A DNA stretch of 64,000 bases from Cylindrotheca closterium (Eukaryota > Bacillariophyta > Bacillariophyceae > Bacillariales > Bacillariaceae). Shown one piece after another: positions 50,901-63,101 of the stretch. The notes below the pieces were generated by a model that saw only the letters and a program-made list of their open reading frames with translations, did no database searches and was not told the origin of the DNA. The stretch is from contig CAKOGP040000169.1 of assembly GCA_933822405.4 (NCBI GenBank), forward strand, positions 23,508 through 87,507, in the 5' to 3' direction. Both the position numbers and the translations under genes were made by a program. Position 1 is the stretch's first letter. Each line of letters starts with the position of its first letter.

Positions 50901-53175
50901 AAGCCCCGTCTTTGAAATGCGAAACGAGTTGAGACCTTTTCAACGCCTTTGCCACAATGTCCCAATCATCGTTCGAAGATGGTTTGACTCCATTCAATGT
51001 AATGTGTTCCAGTTGCTCTTGTAGTTGATTCTGTTGGGCTTCCATACCAGAGATCGATCCAAGTACAGGCAAGGAACTGACCCAATTGCGAGACGCTTGC
51101 GACAGCACGCTCGACACGGACGAACCAGATTTTGCGAGTGCCATGGATACCAGACGAGAATCTGGAGGCTGGCAAAAGTGTTGGACACTCAAGATTGATT
51201 CATCCTTGACTTCCAGTTCCTTCAATTGATTCAGTACGCTCTTGAGTTCCTTGGTCGAGACTTCTTCCAATGAGACCAACAACCAAGGGGCATCGGCCAT
51301 GAGTTTGGCGGCCCATTCAGCAAGCTTGATTCCATCTGCTCCATGCAAGACATTTCGAACATTATCACTCTGTGTTCGAATGGAAGAATCGATCGATTCC
51401 AAGCGGGCTTCCAATTCGTCAATGTTCGTCTTGAGCAATTCGGCCTTTTGACATTCAATCTCCACCGAAGCCGCCGAAATTCGATTGGCCAGTCGTTCCA
51501 CCGTCTGTCGAAGTTGTCTCAATCCAGAAGACTCGCTCTTGGATACATCCACACAGAGTTCTTGGACACTACTTGGCAATCGTTCCCGTAGTACACTCAG
51601 AGCAGGAGCATTTTTGCTAGTGACCAAAACTCGTTTGCCCTGACAAAGATAGGCGCACACAATATTGGCAATACTGTGGGTCTTGCCCGTTCCGGGTGGT
51701 CCTTCGGTAACAACTGCCGGATAGTGTTGATCCAGCAACAGCTCCGCAATGCGATTCTGAGAATCCGAAGTGGCCAATGGAAACATGGGCCGACAAGATT
51801 TATTGTTTGGACCAGAGGCAGCAGCAGCAAAATATTTCCAAAAGGACATGGCTGCTTGTGCGATAGGACTCTTGGCATTGATTGGCTCTAGGCCCTTGGC
51901 ATTGACTTCTTCCAAGACGTTTGGTCCATGAGTCAAGGACCATGCTGCCATGGACAATTGTTGTTCATGCTTGGCCAGTTGATCGGCTAGGATATTGGCA
52001 TCTCGTGCCCAGACTGTGGTTGGCTTCAATCGGCTGTACAGACACCACGCTTCTGACACTACTAGAGAATTTTCTCCAAAGGATTGTCGTCTCGCCGAAG
52101 ACACCGACGAAGGCGAAATGGCAGAGGGTGTCTTGGCCGACGCTTGAAAGATACCATCTGAACACAATTCCAAAGTCAACTGTTTCAAAATCTTGACGTA
52201 GGTCGAAGGCTGACCTGGACTAATGTTGGAGGCTTCCAATTGCGAGATTCGTCGGTGCCATTTGGACAAGACGTCTTGAGAACTGGCAAGGGCCGCCACC
52301 ACTTGACGATTCAAGGTGACACCCGTATGTTGTCTTGGTTTGACCAACAGGGCTCCATCCGGGGCCAGATCCACTTCGACCAAGACATCTAACAGTGGTC
52401 CATCAATATAAGTATTGGTGGATGGATCGGCAAACTTGGCATGTCCCAAGGACCACACTAGTTCTTGATTATGTGTATCTTGTTGTTGAATCCATTCAAA
52501 CAATCGATTGTACATGGGTTCCAATGCCTGTTGATACCGATTGGTCAACAGATAGCGCTTGTACCGTTTCAAAAAGACTCGGATGGGCCGAGAGGGATGC
52601 TTGTCCAATTCTCGATTGATCCTAGATGCCGAGGACAATAATTCTTGATAGGACGTGGCTTTAATCTTGGGGCGGCGTTGCATCCACTGATCCAAAAACG
52701 CTTGGACGGCAGCATGATGGGGTTGCGGTTCTTCCAAACGTTGGGCTTTGGTGAGACGTGTCAGCCGGAGCCAACAAATCGATGATGATTCCGATCTTGA
52801 TGTTCTCGGTGAGATGCTCTTGAGGCGTCCCGTCAAGCTTCGTTTGCGATCTCCGCTTGCCGCCATTGATGCCATAGAAGTAGGAGTAGGCCCAGAATTG
52901 GCGGCATAGAAGGAAACGGGAGGTGAGGGAAACAAAACTTCTTCTTCTGCTTCCGCATCCCAAGTCAAGAGGGTTCGAAAATTTTGTGTGCTAAACAGAA
53001 CACCTGATCCATCTTCCACTTCAAGATTCTGATAAAAGTCTTGAGTAGCCTCTTCGGTACGCACAAAGGAATGCTGAATGCCGTCTCCGGAATGCAAGGC
53101 TTGATGCCAGCTGGCAATGTACCGCAGAATTTGGGCCAGCTTTTTACGATGTGACGTTATTGTTTCCTCGTCCAT
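47918..53175 (-). CDS. SF1 (UPF1-like) helicase with C-terminal nuclease-like domain, two exons
   Basis: Exons 53175-50188 and 50098-47918 flank an 89-bp intron (GTAAGT...TTCAG, phase 0), giving 1722 residues. Walker A is GPPGTGKT (~491-498), Walker B is IDEAS (~918), followed by GDGKQVSP, SEHFRCSPEII (~1000), FQGAERDIVFLS and MSRARDRCVLV: a complete set of UPF1-like SF1 motifs with a ~420-residue insertion between Walker A and B. Residues ~1209-1299 resemble a DUF559/MTES_1575-type restriction-endonuclease-like fold (LLQDNGY...ALIVDGEEL...AIERVGWKCFRIDS). The last ~420 residues are acidic and Ser-rich with short basic islands, which suggests a nuclear protein. The N-terminal 480 residues are unassigned. 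Bacterial proteins with this helicase-nuclease order occur in defence-type contexts; here the role is unknown. Confidence 0.85.
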
Positions 53176-55272
53176 CTTATGAATGGTTGATTGGGTATAT
53201 TATGGCAAAGGGGATGATGAAGTGATGCCTTGTTGTCTAATCAAGTCCTTGATGAGTGACAATGGGGTGCTGGCGACAGATCGAGAGTATATAATACTTG
53301 CACGACGATGATCCATAATAATATATGTGAATCGAATCCTTTTGAACCAAATTCTGTCAAAGAGTCGACTGACTGACGAGACTTTTTGATTCGTGTCAAT
53401 TTCAATTTTTCGTTCACGACCCAAAGAGCGACTCCACTCTCAACTCGACTGACTCGACTTTCATACCTAATTGACCTCTCCTATATTATTATTATACGCT
53501 GCGCCATACTCGTACCATGGTACCAAGAGATGGGCATGCAATATATAATACCATGATTTGTCATGGCCATGATATCGATAAGAATTTCAAATTGAATGCA
53601 TATTTGATGTAACATAGAGAAAGCTCAATCTGACATTTTATGTGTACCATAGGTAGTAGTAACTTATACAGTACAAGTATATGTGCAAGTTATTCGCAAC
53701 TTGAAACGGTACTGTATATTGTTGTGGTCAGAAGTAGTAGAAGTAGTAGCAACAACAGCAGCAATAATATAATAATATATGTGACTCTTGCCGTTGATCC
53801 CGTGGAAGTCAAGGTTGACTTTCTTCCAAGACGTTTATGAGCGCAGCATGAGTCAAGGACCATGTTATTGTTGTAGACAAATGTTGCTGGTTCAAGGTGG
53901 CGTTGGTAAAACGACCGAAACACAGTTCTTGTCGTGGCTGAAGCTTATTTGAACGATATATACCGCCATCTTATCGCCAAAACTCTTGACAAACCTGAGC
54001 AAGATGTACGGCTGCCCAATATATTCCAACAATCCATATACATATATAAATATATATATATACATACACCTCGTCTGGCACATACAGTAAGTGTGATATA
54101 TGGCGCCAACAAAAGGAAAGATTGATTCCATGGCAGAATAATATGTATTCAATATACAATCAGGCATTACCGATGGGGCATTGGATGGCGGTAAGGTGGC
54201 TCGATTCGATAGATAGATTCAAGATGGATGGAAGCATGCATGCTTGTTGGTTATTTCGAAAAACAGGATTCTTGTGGTTTTCCCCGGCATGGCGGACACG
54301 GACTGAAAGATGGTGCGCATTCGTATTCTCATCTTCTCATCTTCATACTTGCCGTAAACATGGCATTATCATGGCACCGCAAATAACTCGGTGCAGGATC
54401 ATCTCGTCGGTGGAAGAGTTATAAATAATTGGACCCGATACAGTAGGTGCATGTTGGACATTCTTGGGAGGTCGCAAAGAAGGCGAAGATATATGAAGGC
54501 TGTAGACTTTCAGACTTGGTGAAGCAGATGGCAATGCATTATAGGACGTGGCGTCATTGCGGGGAGAAGTATTAATTATTTTCGACCCTCATATACCGGA
54601 GCAAAGGTTGCATGATATTTGCATGATATGACTCGGATGGAACAGAACTTGGAGACGGACCATCTATGCGGGAATCTTTTCCTTTACTGTAGGTTGCACA
54701 GTGTCTTCGTCGTCTTTCCTTATTATTGTCTATCTCAAGATTGCTTGGGTCATCATTGATTGATTGATTTCAGATTGGCAGTGTGATATATATTGCTGCT
54801 GCGGACGCCGGACGCATACAATATACCGGTACCGGTATATATACCGCGGTATATCTCCGTATTATACACAGTATTTTAATGTTACGACTCACTCGACTTC
54901 CTCCTGTTTTTATTGTGGGCATTATTTTAAAATATGATATTTGTTGGTATTTTAGGAACAGACAACACCACCGTCCACAGTATAGGAGTGCCATGGTATA
55001 CTCGCATGCACGAATTTTAATAGCAATGCAATTTCAGCAGGAAATACAATGATGATGCATCATGAATGTTTGAATGAATCTATCCAAAATGTCGCAGTAG
55101 GTCGTACAATATGTGTCATATGTACGTTTGTCTTATTGGCTATGCGGGGTCACAGTATCATAAAAAGGATCCTTATTCTGCGCTATGCCATATATATGAT
55201 AGCAATATCGTAGAACTGATGGTCTATAGCTATATACGGAAGTTCACAGCTAGATTACACAAAGATTATGGA
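53176..55272. other. Intergenic region
   Basis: About 2.1 kb, no supported gene. It contains a short helicase-gene relic (listed), a TA-rich tract at ~54040-54062, and two overlapping TACCGGTA palindromes (54824, 54830). Confidence 0.5.
53780..53905 (-). pseudogene. Short relic of the helicase gene
   Basis: Shares CTTCTTCCAAGACGTTT and CATGAGTCAAGGACCATG (18 of 18) with 51905-51945 of the helicase gene, in the same order and orientation, separated by an 8-bp indel. Only ~90-120 bp align. It lies ~600 bp upstream of the helicase start. Confidence 0.65.
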
Positions 55273-58200
55273 TTATTCTAAGATTCCCGGTATGGCGGTG
55301 AAAATGGGGTCACCGTTAGCTTTGCAACACGCGCCGTTTGATGCGGCTACTGCGTTGTTGCCAACTGCGTTACAGCTGTTAGCAGGGACAATTGTCATGC
55401 ACGCGCAACAACTGGAGGAAAAAATTAAAAAGATGCAGATGTCAGTGCCAAATATGTAATGGTGAGATACCACAGAAACAATTCTTTCGTGACTTACCCA
55501 TCGCAATTGCAACTGCCGCTGCCGACTGTCATCGATCTAATGGCTGCAGGATCAGTTGGAACTATATCGTTCCCTTGATCTCTTACTAAACCTGAGCAAG
55601 CGCCTACTCCCTTGCAGCTGTCTTCTCCAATAGTCAATACATTTCGTCCGGCACACGCATTCTCGCCTATGCAGGATGTTGCCTCGACTTTCCCACTATA
55701 CGACAAACACCCGTTCGAGCCGGTACACGAACCATCCCCCACAGTGAGTGCCCCTGTCTTGGAAGGATCTAATTTGATAGTACCGCCCTGGTTGCCAAAG
55801 CCATCACAGCTATAAGCAGCAGTGCAGCTAGCCGCACCAGCATCCAACTCGCGTCCGCGACAGGAACCTGATACTGTACAAGTACCTGCTCCCACTGTGA
55901 TTGGTTTCGCAAAGGTAGAGGGTACGGTGCCCGATGCATATTCTTCACCTGAGCAAGAGTTGGCCTCTATGCAGCTGCCTTCTCCAATAGTCAGTATACT
56001 CCGTCCTGCACATGCATAATCACCGAGACAAGACCTATCTCCTGCTGTTCCACTTTGTGAGAAACATCCGTAAGCACTGGCACAGGAGCCAGCTCCAACA
56101 TCCAGAGCACCGAGCGATCCATTCGCATCATTCCGACACGAATTTGCTCCAACGCAACTCCCATCACCAGCTGTTATTTCCCGCAGAGCACAACTTCTTG
56201 CTGCTGTGCAGCTTCCGGTGCCAATATCCGTCGTCGCTCCATTGCAAGAATTTTCAGCAAGGCAGCTACCAGCGCCGATTCCTGTTCCGTCAGCGTTAGT
56301 GCAAGCATTCAATCGAGTGCAGCTACCGGCGGCAATGGTATCCACTTGTGCGGCATTGCAAGAATTTTCAGCAAGGCAGCTACCAGCGCCGATTCCTGTT
56401 CCGTCAGCGTCAGTGCAAGCATTCAATCCGGTGCAGCTACCGGCGGCAATGGTATCCACTTGTGCGCCTTTACAAGAATTTGTAACAAGGCAGCTACCGC
56501 CGAGGATCCTCGTCCCGGTAGCGCCATTGCAAGCATCCAATCCGGTGCAACTACCACCGGCAATGGTACCCACGTCTGCGCCATTGCATGCATTCGCCAG
56601 AGTACAGCTGCCATCGCCAATAGTGCCCAGAGTTGTTCCATCGCAAGCGTTTGCCTCGAGGCAAGAATTCTCTCCAATTGTTCCTGTTCCAGATAGATTC
56701 ACACAAGATTGGCTAGCAGCGCAAGAACCACAACCAATCGTAACGCGAGAAATGGGACTGTCACAGGAGTCTGACAGCAAACAGTAGCATAATTTGGCTG
56801 ACGGAGATCCACTGGGAGCTTCCGAAGGAACCATAGAAGGCTTCATTGACGGAGCGACAGATGGTTTCGTTGATGGCTTCGTTGATGGATTGGAAGATGG
56901 CCTCATTGATGGCCTCATTGATGGTAGGGAAGAAGGAGCCCTACTCGGCTTGGATGATGGATTCATAGATGGTGCATTACTTGCCACAGGTGTTGGAACC
57001 AAACTCGGTCCAACAGATGGTACTACGCTGGGTTGGCTCGACGGTGGAGGAGTTGGACCAATCACAGGAGCCAGTGTCGGTGCCGAAGAAGGGGGAATTG
57101 TAGGCACAAGACTTGGTGAAAAAGATGGCAATGCAGTAGGACGTGGTGTTGGTGGAAGTGTTGGACCAGATACCGGAGCCGAAGTTGGAAATTCAGATGG
57201 AGACTCGGAAGGAACGGAACTAGGCTGCATACTTCCTTCACCTTCGCCAATAACGGGAGCTAGTGTTGGAGCTGTTGGAGCACCGGGACCTCCAGGACCA
57301 CCACCAGGACCACCACCAGGACCACCACCAGGACCACCACCAGGACCTCCAGAACCAGAACCTCCAGTGGGAGTTTCGGATGGCACATCCGAAGGTGGGA
57401 TGCTTGGAATTCCCGTTGGCATCGAAGAAGGTGCCGTTGTTGGTGAGAGGTTACTAATACCTTCAACCAATCGAACGGCAAAGAAGGGAAACTCCAATTC
57501 CAATGGAACTTTCAAGTTATTTTCTTCACCTTCCGCAATCAATTCTTTCTCAGCTTCGGAGATCAATGTGATAATCTGAAAGAGTGGAATTGGTCCCTTC
57601 AAGAATACGGAGAGTTCAAAAAACACTCTGTGGCATTGCGCCGTGAATCGAGTTTCGGTACAGTCAGCGTCCTGTGGCGTTCCCTGGACAAAGGCATCCC
57701 TAATCACATAGCGTTTCTCACGAAGATTCTCGCCAAACGCAAGAAGTCTCTGGTTCTGAGAGGCACCTCGGATCATGAAAGTATCTGTCTCTACCAAGTT
57801 GCGACGACTGATGTCAGAACAACCAATCAAAAGAGGAACAAGCTTCTGTTGAATGGCTGAGGCAAGGGTAACGACTTGAGTGGCATTGATGTCTTCCTCC
57901 GTTTCCAAAGTGACATCAATGGTAAGACCAAAATTAAATTGATCCAACTCGGCTCGTTCCTCGGGGGAAGTACGGTTCAGGGCCACGAGTTCACAGTCTT
58001 CCAGACTTGGTGGATCGTAGAGTTGAAAGGTGGCTGTAGGACCTTCCGAAGGAGCCCCAGAAGGGGATCCAGATGGGAATGCCGACCCGTTGGCAGGAGT
58101 ATCTTGGAGAGACGCGACTTCATCTTCACCTCCGCGCAACCCAAAGATGACGCCAAGCACAATGGCGAGGATGAGGAGCAATAGGCAGAGACACAAAAGG

Positions 58201-59042
58201 ATGGCTCTCTTTCTCTTTTTCTTCTTTTCCTCTTCTTCTTCTTCTTCCTTCTTTTCTTGCTTGGACTTGCGCTTGTTGGTCTTTTCATCAGGTCCAGCAG
58301 TTTCCATTGCATCGTTGGGAACAGCAAGAGAATCCATATCCATGAGATCCTTCTTGCTGTGCTTGTTCTTGTCATCGTTCATCATAAGGGCAGTCGCGCC
58401 ACCCACACCAGCCGCAGCTCCCACGGCCGCAGCTCCTCCACGAGAAGGTCTCGAAGATCGCTTGGATTTGCTCTTGGATGGTTTTGAAGCGGAGGATGAT
58501 GGCTTGTTTTCTTCCACGACTTGAATACCAGGCGTGGTAGCTCGTTCGCCTCCAGATGCTTTTGCCTTGGCTTTCGCATCATCATCATCATCACCAACAA
58601 AAAGCAACTTTTCTTCCTTGGTGTGTGCTTCTGCGTCTGAGTCTGTTCCTTTAGCATGCTTGCTTCTCGAAGGAGACGCTGCTTCACTAGAACGCTTGCT
58701 GGTTCGGAGAGGGGACGAGGGTACTGGGACAGGCTTGGTGCTGCTTCTGGAGGGAGACCTACCCTTCGAAGAAGCGTGGCGTCTGCTGCTGCTTCGATGA
58801 TCTTTAGAAGAAGACTTGTCGCTGTGGTGACGTCTGCTGCTCTTGCGGTCAGTACTGGAGAGCTTGTCCTTGCGTCTATCGTGGTCCTTATCGCGGTCGC
58901 GGTCCTTATCGCGGTCCTTATCACGATCACGATCCCTATCACGATCCCTATCACGATCCTTGCCTCTATCACGATCTTTTCCTCTGCGGCTGCTCGTTCC
59001 GCTCTTTCTGTCCCTTCGGCTGGTGCGCTCCTCTTCACTCAT
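55273..59042 (-). CDS. Type II membrane protein with P-S stalk and ~19 cysteine repeats, two exons
   Basis: Exons 59042-55498 and 55411-55273 flank an 86-bp intron (GTAAGT...CTCCAG, phase 2), giving 1227 residues; reading through would stop three bases into the intron. The cytoplasmic N-terminus (1-~280) is RD/KD- and Ser-Arg-rich, then a membrane helix (LLCLCLLLLILAIVLGVIFGL, ~284-304). A ~190-residue globular ectodomain follows (~345-534), then a P-S-T-rich stalk with PSxxPS repeats and a GGPGGGPGG run, then from ~755 about 19 repeats of 18-25 residues built on [IV]GxGSCx5C. The repeat pattern suggests a regular disulfide-clasped solenoid. Exon 2 adds CCACMTI...GACCKANG. A cell-wall or adhesion role is inferred; no family name is known to me. 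Confidence 0.85.
56241..56468. repeat. 114-bp tandem duplication inside the cysteine-repeat region
   Basis: Two almost identical 114-bp units (56241-56354 and 56355-56468), each starting ATTGCAAGAATTTTCAGC on the + strand, encode two cysteine repeats (38 residues) each. The near identity shows recent expansion of the repeat domain in steps that keep the frame. Confidence 0.9.
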
Positions 59043-60432
59043 GGTGATGATAGATAGATAGATTGATAAATAGATAGATAGATAGATAGATAGATAGCTA
59101 GGCTGCTGTTGTCAATGTAAGCTTCAGACGTTTTCTGACGTTTATACGCAACAATCAAACACAATCAAAAAGCCTGCAATAAACGAGATGATGGGAAAAA
59201 CTTCCTCTCCCGCGACACAATCGAAGGTGACCGCTCGGAACATGTGAAATGCCTATGTTTCGTATGGTGCGACATTCGTTCAAGACCTCAAACTACTGCT
59301 ACGTATGTACCAAAAATCTCATGACCGGCACTGAACAAATAAGGGTCATCCTCATGGGGATGGCGGGCTTGCTACAAAAATTTGGGAGTTATGGTCTATC
59401 GAGTCAACGGAGATCTGATCGAGAGCATCGCATTACCGTATATATGGAGAATCCATTTTTCATCTCTCGCGAGTGTTTTTTATATATATCATCAGCGGGG
59501 ACATAAAATCTGTGACCTATGACACTATTCCGTACCGCGGGACGCATGTTCGAACTGTGAATGAATCAATTATACCCGGTACCTATACACCAATATGAAG
59601 ATGACGCAGAAGACAGCATATTCATATGAACTACTGTACTGCCGAGTAAGGAATGAATGTCGTAATACTCTCATTCATGATGCAGTATCCGAATAAAAGT
59701 GTTCTATTATCTGTTCTGTTCTACCGTACCAGGTACCGTACGGGTTGAGTGGGTCACTTTTATGAATGACGACGACATTTCAATGATTGAATTCCAAGAA
59801 TGGTCATATGGGATGATATCGAATGCCGTTACAGCATGTTCATGATGCAATGTCCAAAGGCGGATGATATCACGATATGCTATGCTATAATAATAAGAGG
59901 TTATTGTTATGGACCGAGTGAAGCGAAAATATGTATGGCAGTATCGACGCATGCTCTTCATCTTGCGCCATAAGAAGAGCCTCAGTACAGTACTACAGAA
60001 TGCTGGATTCATGGTATTATTGTGGATAATTATACTACACTTCAACATAATGACACAACAACACTTATCGCAGACCGCATGCCGCATCAGACAAGATATA
60101 GATGAGAGGCTTATATTGAATATGCAACTGGATTACATGACGATTATGCGGAAAGTTTGAAACTACTCAAATACGCTTTGGCACTTAATAATGATAATAA
60201 TGTGTGACGACGAAGCCTTGTGCGTAAACGCAATGTTCCGAGCCTGCTGATCGACTGCGCACTGTAGGGACACCAACACCAACAACACGTTTTAGCGACA
60301 ACAACAATACGCCAGTCCTGCAGCACAAACAACAACTGAAGACGACAAACAAGATTCTGCGCTGACATTGACAAACCAAACTTGCGAAGGGTGTCTTATT
60401 TCAAACAGTTCAAAGACTACCGTGCTGTGAAC
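59043..60432. other. Intergenic region with GATA microsatellite
   Basis: A (GATA)n-like run at ~59048-59098 precedes the cysteine-repeat gene start. The remaining ~1.3 kb has no supported gene. Confidence 0.5.
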
Positions 60433-62060
60433 ACGAGTACATTGCAGCTGTCATCAGGGACAACAGTCATGCACGCGCAACAACTGGACGAGACAAAATA
60501 AGAAAAAGGTGTCAGTCACAATTAACAAAACAACAGTGAAATATGACAGGATCAACTGGTTCGGCGTGACTTACTTCTCACGATTGCAACTGTTGTTCCC
60601 GACTGTCATCGATCGTGGTGAAGATGGTAATCGATCGGTCGGCTCATATTCTTCCAAACCGGAACATGATCCAGCAGCCGTACAATACTGGCTGTTCCAG
60701 TTGCCAATGGTCCCCACAGTTGCGAATTCGCAAGCGTTCGCTGCAGTGTAAGAATTAGATCCGATTGTGATGGCTCCTTTCCCAGCTAGACTAAGACAAG
60801 AGTGAGTCGGTAGCACTGCAGGAACCACAACCAATCGTAAAGTCAGCCGTCACGGATGTGTCACATGCATCTGTTGGTACACAGTAGCAGAGTGTGGGAG
60901 CTGGAGTTACACCCATAGTCGGAGGGGAAGATGGAATAGGGGGTGACGGATGGTCAGATGGGACTGGGCTCGGATTGATTGATGGATTCAACGATGGCAA
61001 TCTTGTGTGCTTGGTGAAATTGATGGAACAAAAGTCGGCTCAAGAGATGATGCTACGGTGGGTGCGCTCGTCGGTGGCGAAGTTGGATCCACCACAGGTG
61101 CCAGTGTTGGTGCCAACGAAGGGGAAGCTGAAGGCTCTAGACTTGTGATACCAGATGGCGATGCACTTGGATTTGGTGAAAGTGTTGAAGTCGATACCGG
61201 AGCAAAAGTCGGAAAATGAGATGGAGTGGTACTTTGTGATGGTCCATCAATCAGTATCGGCGACGGCAGTAAGGTGTTTGCTTCTTCAGTTCCAGTCGGT
61301 TGTGGCGTTCCCCCAACAACTAGCATTGCTGTAGGCGGCAAAGTAGTAAATTCCAAAGTTGAGGAGGGAGTCTCAGATGGCTCAGATGAAGTCATCGGAG
61401 AAGGTGCCGTTGTTGGTGAGAGGTTACTAATACCTTCAACCAATCGAACGGCAAAGAAGGGGAATTCCAATTCCAATGGAAGTTTCAAGTTATTTCCTTA
61501 ACCTTCCGCAATCAATTCTTTCTCAGCTTCGGAGATCAATGTGATAATCTGAAAGAGTGGAATTGGTCCCTTCAAGAATACGGAGAGTTCAAAAAACACT
61601 TGGTGGCATTGCGACGCGAAACTGGTTTCAGTGCAGTCAGCGTCCTATTGCGTTCCCTGGACAAAGGCATCCTTAATCACATAGCGATTCTCACGAAGGT
61701 TCTCACCAAACGCAAGAAGTCTCTGGTTCTGAGAGGCACCTCGGATCAGGGAATGTTCTTCTCCCTCTGCCAAATTGCGACGACTGATATCGGAACAACC
61801 AATCAAAAGAGGAACAACCTTCTTTTGGAGCGATGTTGCTAGCGTAAAGACTTGCTTGTCACTGATATTCTCTTCAGTTTCCAAAGTGACATCAATGGTA
61901 AGACCAAAGTTAAAAATTGGTCCAACTCGGCTCGATCGGTAGAAGTGGTACGGTTCTGGGCAACTGTATTGCAGTCTTCCAGACTTGGTGGATCGTAGAG
62001 TTGAAAGATGGCTGTAGGAGCATCAGACGGTGGAGCGGATATAGATACGGCTGTACGTAC
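60433..62060 (-). pseudogene. Degenerate tandem copy of the cysteine-repeat membrane protein
   Basis: Order of recognisable parts matches the intact gene: the ectodomain (SLEDC..., LIGCSDISRRNL, RLLAFGENLRE), the conserved FPFFAVRLVEGISNLSPTTAPS, a P-S stalk, CYCVPTDACD and DFTIGCGSCSA, a few cysteine repeats, MTVGNNSCN, a donor GTAAGTCACG and an exon-2-like piece near 60440-60495. The cytoplasmic and membrane parts are missing, a TAA at ~61498 interrupts it, and several frame changes separate the pieces. Two of three sampled GSC repeats have lost a cysteine. Confidence 0.88.
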
Positions 62061-62353
62061 ACTTGATGCTTCGTTGGTATAACGCAGCTACCGGACACCG
62101 ACCCATCATATGATAGTAAACTTATAATAACTAATACGTAACCTCAATGTTCAATAATTGTCTTACAGTTTTAAAACAAAGTTACGAAGGAACCTTTCAA
62201 TTATGTCTCGTACAAAGCACTTTCCATACGGGGCAAGCCTAACATTGCCGGGATTTCGTCAGTTCTTCCTCTTGAAACTTCTTTCCATTCGGAAGAGACC
62301 AGAGACCCTCGCCAACACAACGAACCGACTCGTCGTTCGCCATTGGAGATATG
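62061..62353. other. Intergenic region
   Basis: About 290 bp, no supported feature. Confidence 0.4.
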
Positions 62354-62782
62354 TCATTTAGTAGAGGCAGCATCAAGAAGTAATGTGTCGATTTTCGCAC
62401 CCTGATCTTTTCCAGTTCGTCTCAGGCTTTCGTCTTGAATATATTGTGGATCCTTGAGTGCTTCAAATTCTCTCACGCTTTTTGAGTGTGTTTTTGTTTT
62501 CAGATGTTGTTGTATCTTTTGACCTAGATCAGTTGAGCGTTTACATGCGCGACATAGATACCATTGATGACCACAGCAGGCCGTATTACAAACAAGCCGA
62601 GCAATGTACGTATTATGTTGTCCATCCGGACAAATTCGTCTCCTCGTGTCTCGATGCATATCCTTGGTTTCGGTGTTGCAATTGGGACAAGATAGGTTTC
62701 GCTTGAGTGAGGGATTATGGTAGTCCGCAAAGTCTTCCCGCGAAAGCTTGGTGGTGTTTGATTGAACATGTAGGTCCCCCAT
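62354..62782 (-). CDS. Small zinc-finger-like protein (hypothetical)
   Basis: A 142-codon ORF starting at an ATG. Residues ~33-52 have CPNC...C, then CNTACCGHQWYLCRAC (~68-83) leading into a C2H2-like stretch CRAC-x12-HLKTKTH. The cysteine and histidine spacing is regular enough to suggest one or two zinc sites. No DNA-binding family is matched. It could be a free-standing protein or the N-terminal end of a decayed longer gene or transposon; the flanking DNA is repeat-rich. Confidence 0.5.
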   Translation of the reverse strand: MGDLHVQSNTTKLSREDFADYHNPSLKRNLSCPNCNTETKDMHRDTRRRICPDGQHNTYIARLVCNTACCGHQWYLCRACKRSTDLGQKIQQHLKTKTHSKSVREFEALKDPQYIQDESLRRTGKDQGAKIDTLLLDAASTK

Positions 62783-63101
62783 GAGGCAGACGGATGCTTA
62801 TCGGCTTGAGTGCGAGATGATGTATCCTTGGAAAAGATTTACAACTTTTGGATGAAAGGAACATTTCACAAAGCGCGAAGAGGGCCCATCGCTGAAAGAG
62901 ACAGGTGTCGGAGTTGTTTTGGGACTTCCGCTTCTTTTTCTTCGCACGTTTGCCATATTGTATCTTCCACGATCCGTCATCGTCATCGTGGACGAACTGC
63001 CGATATTGGCATATTAGTTTTCTAAATCGTGTTAGTCAACTTGGTCTCGATTTGGAAAACTATAAAACTTTTTCGCGTTACCCGGCGCCGCCTCCACTCC
63101 T
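62783..63101. other. Intergenic region
   Basis: About 320 bp between the zinc-finger ORF and the fold-back element; no feature seen. Confidence 0.4.

Noticed and set aside
56794..57579. 261-codon + strand ORF opposite the P-S stalk region
   Set aside because: Gly/Asp-rich shadow of the PSxxPS repeats on the minus strand; the minus gene has the membrane and cysteine domains and a confirmed splice.
59249..59506. 85-codon + strand ORF upstream of the cysteine-repeat gene
   Set aside because: No domain, no signal, and no codon-composition support; likely chance.
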